Source: Sphingomonas sp. Ag1 (GTDB lineage: Bacteria; Pseudomonadota; Alphaproteobacteria; Sphingomonadales; Sphingomonadaceae). From it: a stretch of DNA of 64,000 nucleotides. Both the position numbers and the translations under genes were made by a program. Under the pieces are notes generated by a model that ran no database searches, was not told the origin of the DNA, and saw nothing but the letters and a program-made list of their open reading frames with translations. Numbering within the stretch: the stretch's first letter is position 1; each line of letters opens with the position of its first letter. This document shows positions 56,342-64,000 of the stretch, one piece after another. The stretch spans positions 1-64,000 of the forward strand of contig NZ_LAZX01000088.1 in the NCBI RefSeq assembly GCF_000980895.1. The letters run 5' to 3'.

Positions 56342-57222
56342 CGCCGCTTCGCCTTCGAGGGGCGGGCGCGGTCAGCCGCGCGGATAACGCTGAGCACCGC
56401 CGGGTGTACGTCGCCGGCTTCCTCGTCGGTCGGCTCGGATGCCCATTTCTCGTTGAAGCGCAGCAGCTGATTGTTGCGCCACGCAGACATCTGGTAGCCT
56501 TCCGCCTTCAGCCTTGTCTCGACCGATGCCGGCACCGAGAGGTGCTCGGGCAGGACATAGGCGAAGAGCAGCTTGGGCAAGCCGTCGAGGTGCTTGATGG
56601 CATAGCCGGTCGAGCGCGGCGACAGCACGCACTTCTTCTCACCCCATCCGGACCGGTAGCTTCGCAGGAGCGAGTCATAGGTCAGGATCTTGATCTTCTG
56701 GTCGTCCTCGATGCTCGCGATCCGGTCGCGCTGCGCCTGGTTGAAATCCTTGCCGGTCGAGCGGCCGATGATCAGCACCCGGCGCAGCTCGATGCGATTG
56801 CGCGCCATAGGCGAAGGAACGAGCAGCGGCAGAAGACGCTCGCGCACCTCGGACTGGTGCTGCTCCCAATAGTCGCGCCAGACCGCTGTCTGAGCAAGCG
56901 CTTCATTGAACGCCGAGGAGCCGCCGACGTGCTTGCTGCTGGTGGTGAACAGCGGCTTGTTTGGGCGCTCGATCTCGATCAGCACCAGGATCCAGCGATC
57001 GGACGATTTGGTGAGATAGGCGAAGTCAGCGGTGCGCCCCGCGATCGGGAACTTCGCAATCACGCAGTTCATATGGAGGCGGTGGTTTAGCAGCCAGGAA
57101 CTCGTGTCGAGCAGTTCGGTATGCTGCTCGAGGAAAGTCTGAATGTCGTTTTCGTTCTTGCCATCGTCGGCGAGCAATTGCTCGAAGGCGGAGGCGAGCG
57201 CTTCGTCCGGCGGTTGTCGCAT
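56338..57222 (-). CDS. Shedu-like DUF4263 nuclease
   Basis: The 294-residue protein has the DUF4263 (SduA) core with nuclease-like acidic residues in RTADFAYLT and LVLIEIERPNKPLF, followed by the HVGGSSAFNEALAQTAVWRDY helix where Shedu proteins usually have a conserved Gln. SduA proteins form anti-phage systems, usually alone. Here it is followed by a second nuclease gene and preceded by a toxin-antitoxin pair on the same strand. The C-terminal ~90 residues are variable and may sense the trigger. Confidence 0.75.
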   Translation of the reverse strand: MRQPPDEALASAFEQLLADDGKNENDIQTFLEQHTELLDTSSWLLNHRLHMNCVIAKFPIAGRTADFAYLTKSSDRWILVLIEIERPNKPLFTTSSKHVGGSSAFNEALAQTAVWRDYWEQHQSEVRERLLPLLVPSPMARNRIELRRVLIIGRSTGKDFNQAQRDRIASIEDDQKIKILTYDSLLRSYRSGWGEKKCVLSPRSTGYAIKHLDGLPKLLFAYVLPEHLSVPASVETRLKAEGYQMSAWRNNQLLRFNEKWASEPTDEEAGDVHPAVLSVIRAADRARPSKAKRR

Positions 57223-57267
57223 GGGTGGTCTTTTTCTCTTTATGCTGGTTTGTCGGAAAAGGCGCCC

Positions 57268-57657
57268 TCAGCGGATCGCCACCACTTTCGCACCAACGTC
57301 TGCGGCCACATCCTTCCAGGCGCGGTCCGCAGTATAGGCCGGCACGCCAAGCCGCTTCGCCAACGCGAGGCAGAAGCGGTCACCGAGCGAAAGACCCGCC
57401 GCGCTGGTGACAGCGCGCAACGCGCCCGCCTCCCAGCCCAGCGCTTCGTCTGCGGGTAGGACGGTATAGGGCAGCGCGCCGAGCATCGCCCTGATCTCTT
57501 CGATCGGCGCGCCAAGGTGAACGAAATGGCTCACCACCTCAGCCTCGTTGAAGACCCCCACCGCCGCGTCGCCCACCACATTGGCAACCTTACTTCCTCC
57601 GCGCTCTCCCTTCAGCAGCGCGAGTATCGCGGACGCATCGAGAACCGCCTCCGTCAC
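57268..57657 (-). CDS. PIN-domain toxin (VapC-like)
   Basis: The 129-residue protein has the PIN-domain acidic residues in LDASAILALLKGE, the Glu in NEAEVV, and Asp in SLGDRFCLALA and TADRAW. VapC toxins cleave RNA. It overlaps the antitoxin gene by 4 bases and ends 45 bases before the Shedu-like gene. It probably aids retention of the element, unless it is part of a combined defence unit. Confidence 0.88.
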   Translation of the reverse strand: MTEAVLDASAILALLKGERGGSKVANVVGDAAVGVFNEAEVVSHFVHLGAPIEEIRAMLGALPYTVLPADEALGWEAGALRAVTSAAGLSLGDRFCLALAKRLGVPAYTADRAWKDVAADVGAKVVAIR

Positions 57658-57896
57658 TCGCCACTTTCCGCCCGACGGGTGGTAAGGAAGGCGCCCACGG
57701 ACGCGTCGGGATGGTCAGCATATTTCTTCGCGATCGCCTGCGCGCGCGCGACCGCCTGCTGAACCGTCCTCAGCACCACGCCATCCTCGGTTTCCTCGAG
57801 CAAGACCGCGCCGCCGCCTTCGAGACCGAGCCGCTTGCGGATGCTTGCCGGCAAGCTCATGCGTCCGTTGGGCGTTATGTTCACTTGGACGGTCAT
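57654..57896 (-). CDS. AbrB/MazE-type antitoxin
   Basis: The 80-residue product from ATG 57896 begins with the swapped-hairpin DNA-binding fold of AbrB antitoxins (NITPNGRMSLPASIRKRLGL) and has a C-terminal helical part that should bind the toxin. ATG 57905 is another possible start; GGAG lies 3 bases before it and 12 before 57896. It would repress the toxin operon, which extends through the nuclease genes if no terminator intervenes. Confidence 0.85.
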   Translation of the reverse strand: MTVQVNITPNGRMSLPASIRKRLGLEGGGAVLLEETEDGVVLRTVQQAVARAQAIAKKYADHPDASVGAFLTTRRAESGE

Positions 57897-58190
57897 GAGT
57901 CGCATCGTCTCCGCTGTGGCAAGCGAGGGATCACATACCACATGGTGCCTCATAGGAACAGCGTTGTTGCATATGCCAAGATTTGCAACACATGCCACTC
58001 GATGTAATTAGCGATAAACTTGATTCCCGCGAAAAAGATGTTGGCGGTTTCGGGAGCACTTGTCGGTTCTCCTGAAAGGGTGGACTCGCGGCTAGATTGC
58101 CGCTTAGCGACGACGTGCACCTGAAACAGTGGACATTGTTCCCGAAACAGCGGACGATCGCCCAGCTGGGACCACCCGAGGCGTCGTGCC
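57897..58190. other. Divergent region between the antitoxin and tniA genes
   Basis: This stretch contains the antitoxin promoter region and, from about 58061, the left end of the tni transposon. No gene is seen. Confidence 0.5.
58061..58155. repeat. Left-end transposase-binding repeats of the tni transposon
   Basis: Three 15-bp direct repeats are present: CCTGAAAGGGTGGAC (58071-58085), CCTGAAACAGTGGAC (58120-58134) and CCCGAAACAGCGGAC (58141-58155). They begin 10 bases inside a possible end starting TGTCGGTT (58061). TGTC ends with several 15-20 bp sites are normal for Tn5053/Tn402-type elements. At the right side, TGTCGATC (complement of 61968-61975) could be the other tip. No target duplication was found, so the exact ends are unsure. 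Confidence 0.6.
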
Positions 58191-59873
58191 ATGCGAACCG
58201 CGGACCTGAGGACGGCGAGCGACGCCGACTGGGCGGAGGCGCATCGCCGCGAGAAGATCATTCGCCCGCTCGCCTCGATGACGCGCGTGCCCGGCGATGT
58301 GGCCACCCAAGCCATGGTCCAGCTGGAACTCGGCCGCGCTCGCTTCCACAAGCTCCTGCAACTCTACCGAGCCACGCCCGCTGCGGCGTCACTGCTGCCG
58401 CGACCGCGAGGAAGGGAGAAGGGGGAGCAGCGGCTCTCGGCCGCGGCTGAGCATCTTATCGCTCGCGGCATCGCTGATTTCTACCTCACGCTCGAGAAGC
58501 CCAGCGTTCAGGCGCTCCGCCGCTGGCTGCGACACGAAGGAACGAAGATCGGGGTCAAGGTGCCCAGCACCAAGGCGATCCAGGCCCGGTTGGACCGGCT
58601 CGCTCCCCAGCTCGTTACGGCCCGCAGACAGGGTGCCAAGGCAGCCGCTGACAAGTGGGAGCCAACGCGAGGCGTGCTCGAGGCGGACTACGCGCTTGAG
58701 CTCGTCCAGTCGGACCACACGCTGGTCGACGTGATCGTTGTCGACGACCTGTACCGCAAGCCTATCGGCCGGCCTTGGCTCACGCTGATGATCGACTTGG
58801 CGAGCCGAACCGTGCCCGGCTTCCACCTCGACATGCTGGCGCCGTCCGCTGTTTCGGTCGGTATGTGCATGCGGCACGCCGTTCTCCCCAAGCGGGACTG
58901 GCTGGCCGAGCGGAGCATGAAGGCACCGTGGGACAGCCAGGGGCTCATGGATCGGCTGCACCTCGACAACGCGCGCGAGCACCGCTCAGACGCGCTGAAG
59001 CGCGGCTGCCGAGCTCATTCGATTGCGCTCGAATATCGGCCGGTGCGTCGGCCGCACTTCGGCGGTCACATCGAGCGGCTGATTGGCACGATGATGGGGG
59101 CCGTCCACCTCCTACCCGGAACGACCTTCTCTAACGTCGCCGAGCGTGGCGACTACGATGCGGAAGGTGAGGCGTGTATGACGCTGAGCGAGCTGGAAGT
59201 CTGGCTCGCCGCGCAGATCATCGGCCCATATCATGCGGAGCGGCACCGCGGGATCGGCATTCCGCCCGCCCTTGCTTGGGCCGAGGGGGTGGAACGACGC
59301 CCGGAGCTGGTCCGCCTTCCGGCCGACGATGCCGCGTTCCTGTTCGACTTTCTACCCTGCGAGCTGCGCGCCGTGACACCACACGGCATCGAGCTGTTCC
59401 GCACTCACTATTGGGATGATGCGCTATCCTGCTGGTACACGCGGCCGGGGCAGACGATGCCGGTGCGTTGGGATCCCCGCGACCTTTCGCGCGTCTGGCT
59501 CGAGCTACCACACGGCGAGCACCTCGAGGTGCCCTACCGCGATCTGCGGCGTCCCGCGATCACCCGCTGGGAACAGAAGGAGGCGGTTCGCACTTTGCGG
59601 GAGCGCGGCCAGCAGGCTGTCGACGAGACGATGATCTTCCAGGCTGTGGAGACCCAGCGATTGATCGTCGCGGAAGCGGCGCACAAGACCAAATCCGCGC
59701 GGTTCGCGCTTCAGCGGACCAAAGCGGCACTGCGCGACGCCCGTCGGGCGAGGGGTGGCAGCAAGCTCCGGCTTGAGCAGGTAACCCCTGCCGTTGGCTT
59801 ATCTGCGGTAGAGGAGAGGACGGGCGGCGATCAGCCGGGGCTTCCTTATCTTGTCGAGGATATGCCCCAATGA
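58191..59873 (+). CDS. tniA: TniA/TnsB-type DDE transposase
   Basis: The 560-residue transposase has N-terminal helix-turn-helix domains, an RNase-H-like core with Asp175 (QSDHT), Asp259 (LDNAREH) and Glu295 (GGHIERLIG), and a Mu-type C-terminal domain. The 35-residue gap between the second Asp and Glu fits the D,D35E pattern. It performs strand transfer together with TniB and TniQ. All three catalytic residues are present, so it may be active. It overlaps tniB by 4 bases. Confidence 0.92.
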   Translation: MRTADLRTASDADWAEAHRREKIIRPLASMTRVPGDVATQAMVQLELGRARFHKLLQLYRATPAAASLLPRPRGREKGEQRLSAAAEHLIARGIADFYLTLEKPSVQALRRWLRHEGTKIGVKVPSTKAIQARLDRLAPQLVTARRQGAKAAADKWEPTRGVLEADYALELVQSDHTLVDVIVVDDLYRKPIGRPWLTLMIDLASRTVPGFHLDMLAPSAVSVGMCMRHAVLPKRDWLAERSMKAPWDSQGLMDRLHLDNAREHRSDALKRGCRAHSIALEYRPVRRPHFGGHIERLIGTMMGAVHLLPGTTFSNVAERGDYDAEGEACMTLSELEVWLAAQIIGPYHAERHRGIGIPPALAWAEGVERRPELVRLPADDAAFLFDFLPCELRAVTPHGIELFRTHYWDDALSCWYTRPGQTMPVRWDPRDLSRVWLELPHGEHLEVPYRDLRRPAITRWEQKEAVRTLRERGQQAVDETMIFQAVETQRLIVAEAAHKTKSARFALQRTKAALRDARRARGGSKLRLEQVTPAVGLSAVEERTGGDQPGLPYLVEDMPQ

Positions 59874-60793
59874 GCGACCTCTCCCATCTCGCCGATGGTT
59901 ATCGCGAGCGCGCGCGTTGGCCCGACGCCGACCGGATCGCCTGGATCCGCAAGGACCGGTGGCTCGGCTTCCCGAAGGCGGAAGCGGTGCGCAAGACGTT
60001 GGACGCGATGCTGCGCTATCCGCCGCGCACGCGCATGCCGTGCCTGCTGATCTACGGCCAAACCGGCATGGGCAAGTCGCGCATCGTGGAGCGCTTTGAG
60101 GCAGAGAACCCGCGCGGGCTCAACGAGGCTATCGGCGTGGCGACGATACCGGTCGTCGCCGTCCAGCTTCCACCGCAGCCGACCGACGGCGAGTTCTACG
60201 GCGAGGTGCTCGAGAAGCTCGGCGCCGGCTTCGCCGCGCGGGGGGACACGCAGCGTGCGCGCCTCCTGACTCGCCGGCTGATGGGGCAGGTGGGTGCTCG
60301 CATGCTGATCCTGGATGAGATCAACCACATGCTGGCCTGCACGCCGCGCCAGCAGCGCATCTTCCTCAACACGATCCGCTACCTCGCGAACGACCTGCAG
60401 ATCCCGCTCGTCTGCACTGGCAACCACGAGGCGCAGGCGGCGCTGCTCACCGACGCGGCGCTCGCCGAGCGGTTCGACGCGGTCGAGCTGGCTCGGTGGC
60501 AGAACGACGAAGCGTTCCGCCTGTTGATGGTCACGCTAGCTGCGATCCTGCCGCTTCGGAGACCTTCACAGCTGGAAGAGGAGCGTTGCCGCACGTCGGT
60601 ACTCGATCTCTCCGACGGCAATACCGGGCGCATCTTCCGCCTCGTCGAGACGTTGGCTGTTCGTGCGATCGAGAACGGCAGCGAATGCATCGAGGCCAGA
60701 GACCTCGATGCCGACGACCTCGTGCTGCCCTCGGTCAGCATGAAGGTGATTGCCCAGCGCCGGGGGCGGGCGCGGGCCAGGGAAACGGTCTGA
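59870..60793 (+). CDS. tniB: TniB-type AAA ATPase of transposition
   Basis: The 307-residue AAA+ protein has Walker A GQTGMGKS at about residues 63-70, Walker B MLILDEINHM and the sensor segment LVCTGNHEAQ. This matches TniB/TnsC target-site regulators. It overlaps tniA and is followed 3 bases later by tniQ. Confidence 0.92.
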   Translation: MSDLSHLADGYRERARWPDADRIAWIRKDRWLGFPKAEAVRKTLDAMLRYPPRTRMPCLLIYGQTGMGKSRIVERFEAENPRGLNEAIGVATIPVVAVQLPPQPTDGEFYGEVLEKLGAGFAARGDTQRARLLTRRLMGQVGARMLILDEINHMLACTPRQQRIFLNTIRYLANDLQIPLVCTGNHEAQAALLTDAALAERFDAVELARWQNDEAFRLLMVTLAAILPLRRPSQLEEERCRTSVLDLSDGNTGRIFRLVETLAVRAIENGSECIEARDLDADDLVLPSVSMKVIAQRRGRARARETV

Positions 60794-60796
60794 GCC

Positions 60797-61942
60797 GTGC
60801 CGGGCGCGCTGCCGATCGCGCCACGGCCTCATTCTGACGAGCTTATCTCCTCCTGGCTGGCGCGCATCGCCGCTTGTTACGAGATGTCCATCACTGAGTT
60901 GCGGCAGGAGCTATCCCCGGGCAGTGCAGGCACCAAGGTCAGAGCGGACGTAGGATGGAAGGGGTCGGAGGCGAAATCCGCGGCGCAACGGCTCCGTGTT
61001 GATCAGAATGCGATCATGCGCCTCAACCTGAAGCGCCGCTGGCCGTGGCTGGTGACCGCCTGGTTGCCACGAACCGACGGAAAAGGGCGAGCGCGAGGCG
61101 AGCTCGATCTCGCCTGGTGCCATGTCTGCCTTGCTGAGGGCCACGCCACAGGTGGCACCTACCTCGATGCCGAAGCGGCGCTCCCGCTCATCTTCTGTCA
61201 CCGGCACGGCACCTGGCGGCAGGACTTCTGCCGCCGCTGTCAGCCCCACCAGGAGCCCCGCTTCAGCTGGCGGAGCCGGATCGAGTTCACCTGCACCGAC
61301 TGCGGCGTACCTCTCAGAACGAACCATTGGAGCGGCCCGAGACCCGCGTCCGACTGTCGGTCGGAGGAGGTGTCCGCCGCCTTAAGCCTGCTGTTCGCCT
61401 TCGATGGCGAGTTGCGGAAGGCGCTGCTCGGCAGGTCTGCGTCGCTGACCGGGGTAGGGCAGGTCTCGGCTCGGCAGTTCCTCGCCGTGTTGGACGGGCT
61501 CACGCGAGCTTTTCTCGCACCCGACATCAACCGCACCAGCCGCATAAACCTGTTCAACAGCCCGCTGGTACCAAACCTGCCCAATCACGAGCCACAAACC
61601 TGGGAAGAGCAGCCCTTTCACGAGCTGTCGCCTGCATATCGTGCTCACGTCTCATGCGCTGTCATCGCACTGCTGTCGGATGAGCCGGTCAGCCGCCTGA
61701 TGTCGGGCGTGAGGCTCGCTTACGAACGGCATTCGCTCGAATGGCTGCTCGCCAGCACGCCCAGATGGGTCCAGGCGACGCTGGTCCGCGAAAGCACCCG
61801 CTGGCCGGCACCGCTCCGCGGGCGCGTCGTGGCGCATCATCGGCGGACGGGTCTGGACGTCGACGACATTCTGGAGCAGTTTGGCGCGTGGCTTGACGAG
61901 CGGGAGCAGCGCTTGCGCGAACGAACGTCGCTGATCGGGTAA
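60797..61942 (+). CDS. tniQ: TniQ-type target-selection protein
   Basis: The 381-residue protein begins with the TniQ signature (HSDELISSWLARIAACYEM) and has a Cys/His-rich zinc-binding region (WCHVCLAE, FCHRHG, FCRRCQ and CTDCG at about residues 108-174). TniQ/TnsD proteins choose insertion sites. It starts with GTG. No resolvase (tniR) gene follows in the next 445 bases, unlike Tn5053 and Tn402. Confidence 0.88.
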   Translation: MPGALPIAPRPHSDELISSWLARIAACYEMSITELRQELSPGSAGTKVRADVGWKGSEAKSAAQRLRVDQNAIMRLNLKRRWPWLVTAWLPRTDGKGRARGELDLAWCHVCLAEGHATGGTYLDAEAALPLIFCHRHGTWRQDFCRRCQPHQEPRFSWRSRIEFTCTDCGVPLRTNHWSGPRPASDCRSEEVSAALSLLFAFDGELRKALLGRSASLTGVGQVSARQFLAVLDGLTRAFLAPDINRTSRINLFNSPLVPNLPNHEPQTWEEQPFHELSPAYRAHVSCAVIALLSDEPVSRLMSGVRLAYERHSLEWLLASTPRWVQATLVRESTRWPAPLRGRVVAHHRRTGLDVDDILEQFGAWLDEREQRLRERTSLIG

Positions 61943-61987
61943 GGGCGCAACAAGCCCCTAAACAGCTGATCGACAGAGCAAATCTGC

Positions 61988-62015
61988 CAGTCCGATAACA
62001 TAGATTATGTTAAGC
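61988..62015 (+). promoter_or_regulatory. dif-like XerC/XerD recombination site
   Basis: The 28-bp sequence divides into an 11-bp XerC-like arm CAGTCCGATAA, a 6-bp centre CATAGA and an 11-bp XerD-like arm TTATGTTAAGC. The TTATGTTAA core matches the conserved XerD half of bacterial dif sites exactly, and the XerC arm ends in the conserved CGATAA/CATAA form. It lies 45 bases after tniQ, just outside the presumed transposon end. Confidence 0.6.
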
Positions 62016-62387
62016 ATCTGAGCGTTATTTTCCGCGGGCTCCCGTCACTGCAGTGCTTCCGTCCAATCACTTCAGCCTGGAGCCACCGTCAGCATGCTCC
62101 TGTCGGGAAGGCTTCCAAGAAGGGTCCGCTTCGGCTCGGTTCGGACCGCTTACGACGCTATTCACGCCTGCAACGCCGGTCCGAGCTTCCCGCATGCCTG
62201 CCCTGCCGCGCTGGTTCACGCAGCCCGCTCCTGCAAGCCGCAGGAGGTGCAGGCCGGGAGGTCGGCCATGAGCTCCAAACATTGATTGCGCTCTGATCGA
62301 GGAAGGACCGACGGAACAGAACGGAGCGACGAGATTAGAATCCCTCACCGTGCCTGAACGAGGCACGGCAGGACGAGGACGAACCTG
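62016..62387. other. Non-coding stretch with a hairpin before the DUF892 gene
   Basis: Nothing convincing is coded in these 372 bases. A perfect inverted repeat CCGTGCCT-GAACG-AGGCACGG (62348-62368) sits about 20 bases before the start of the DUF892 gene and could form a leader hairpin. Confidence 0.5.
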
Positions 62388-62867
62388 ATGAACGAGAACA
62401 ACCTGAAGAAGCTGGTCGCGCAAGGATTGTCCGCGATGCAGGCCGGCAGCGACGTCGCCGCCAAGGCGACCGACGAGATCAACAACGACGCGCGCCACCC
62501 GGCGCTGCGATCCGCGCTCGAAGAGGGCAACCGGACTTCCCGCCAATGGGCGGACCGCATCCGTCGCGCCGCCGAGCAGGCGGGCCCGGCCGATCAGCAG
62601 GACAACCCTGTGCTCGAAGCGCATTACGAGGTGAGCCGCAGGATCCGCGAAGCGGCACCGGACGATGCCTCACGCGACCTCGGCATCATCGCCAGCGGGC
62701 AGCTCGCGCTTCACTACTGGATCGCTTCGTTCGGGACCATGGCCAATTACTGCCGGCAGACCGGCATGGACGATGCGGCGCGCGACATGAAGGCGTGCGT
62801 GGACGAGGCCAAGCAGGCCGACGAAAAGCACAGCCAGCTCGCCGAGCAGTTGCTGTCAGAAGGCTGA
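62388..62867 (+). CDS. DUF892 (YciF-like) ferritin-like protein
   Basis: The 159-residue helical protein matches the DUF892 family: acidic helices with EHY/HY-type residues (LEAHYEVSRRIRE, LALHYWIASFGTM) forming a four-helix ferritin-like bundle. YciF-type proteins are induced under stress, but their activity is not known. It lies 68 bases before the aldo/keto reductase gene on the same strand. Confidence 0.8.
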   Translation: MNENNLKKLVAQGLSAMQAGSDVAAKATDEINNDARHPALRSALEEGNRTSRQWADRIRRAAEQAGPADQQDNPVLEAHYEVSRRIREAAPDDASRDLGIIASGQLALHYWIASFGTMANYCRQTGMDDAARDMKACVDEAKQADEKHSQLAEQLLSEG

Positions 62868-62935
62868 ACCGGTGCCGGCCCGCCTTGCTACCGACGACTG
62901 GCCAACCGGCATGATCTTACAACAGGGGATAATTG

Positions 62936-63918
<983 letters not shown>

Positions 63919-63922
<4 letters not shown>

Positions 63923-64000
63923 GCGGGAGCGACGGACACGGCCTTGTAGGCCGCGTCGCGATCGTGACGGGCGGCGGTCGCGGGCTGGGCCGCGCGATGA
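63919..64000 (+). CDS. Short-chain dehydrogenase/reductase, N-terminal fragment at the window edge
   Basis: The 27 visible codons contain the Rossmann motif [15 protein letters not shown] (TGxxxGxG), which defines classical SDRs. The ATG overlaps the aldo/keto reductase stop by 4 bases, so they form one unit. The rest lies outside the window, so no specificity can be given. Confidence 0.85.

Noticed and set aside
55697..57090. Rightward frames of 257 and 365 codons over the nuclease genes
   Set aside because: Both are antisense to the Mrr-like and Shedu-like genes, which show nuclease motifs and coupled starts.
61956..61970. CCCTAAACAGCTGAT as a right-end transposase site
   Set aside because: It matches the left-end repeat at 11-12 of 15 bases but points the same way as the left sites, whereas right-end sites should be inverted.
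58039..62000. Alternative transposon ends TGTTGGCGG and TGTTATCGG
   Set aside because: The tips share TGTT-N2-CGG, but the flanks (AAAGA and TAGAT) are not duplicated and the right tip would lie inside the dif-like site. The TGTCG ends fit the family better, although they also lack a clear duplication.

Overview
The window is GC-rich DNA with dense, overlapping gene packing. The protein families and the F-type conjugation genes point to an alphaproteobacterium, most likely a sphingomonad, and to a megaplasmid or integrative conjugative element rather than core chromosome. No rRNA, tRNA or CRISPR array was seen.

Layout. (1) 1-1742: the right part of a Mu/TniA-type transposon, with a 5'-truncated transposase and an intact AAA ATPase; its right end lies inside an ECF sigma gene. 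(2) 1743-8191: metal-response genes. A CnrYXH-like sensor/anti-sigma/sigma operon (sigma gene broken by the transposon) diverges from copC-copD, a methyltransferase, a YHS/CPC-type copper or silver P-type ATPase behind a MerR-type promoter, and its CueR-like regulator. (3) 8350-29637: an energy and persistence island. It holds PHA synthase, a MaoC-phosphate acetyltransferase fusion, acetate kinase, a nonsense-mutated enoyl-ACP reductase, a phasin, a complete N-type ATP synthase operon (atpDCQRBEFAG), oleate hydratase, a FixJ-type response regulator, a PRPP-synthase-like protein, a thymidine/AMP phosphorylase, a beta-CASP nuclease, a DUF2933 protein and an ICMT-like methyltransferase. The gene set resembles low-oxygen persistence loci of other proteobacteria. 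(4) 29638-31321: a decayed cytochrome c gene, a PepSY protein whose start codon looks mutated, and a small membrane protein.

(5) 31326-54865: the mating-pair-formation part of an F-type type IV secretion system. A DUF1173-like protein, a lytic transglycosylase and two small regulators precede traA-L-E-K-B-dsbC-V-C-(orf)-trbI-traF(S26)-W-(orf)-U-trbC-N-(orf-orf)-F-H-G. An array of GGAC-N4-GTCC palindromes sits in front of traA. No coupling protein (TraD) or relaxase (TraI) is in the window. (6) 54874-57896: two small membrane proteins, then a same-strand cluster reading antitoxin, PIN toxin, Shedu-like DUF4263 nuclease, Mrr-like nuclease. This is the best candidate here for a defence system of unfamiliar composition. 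(7) 58060-61975: a tniA-tniB-tniQ transposon with repeated transposase-binding sites at its left end; just beyond its right side is a 28-bp dif-like XerC/XerD site. (8) 62016-64000: a DUF892 ferritin-like protein, an aldo/keto reductase and the start of a short-chain dehydrogenase.

How the parts fit. Copper genes would detoxify periplasmic and cytosolic metal. The persistence island would let cells handle acetyl-CoA, PHA and ion gradients when respiration is limited, perhaps under the FixJ-type regulator, whose own promoter and the phaC promoter share a palindromic motif. The tra genes would allow transfer, and the nuclease/toxin cluster would protect or stabilise the element. Several broken genes (sigma factor, fabI, cytochrome c, transposase) show ongoing decay.
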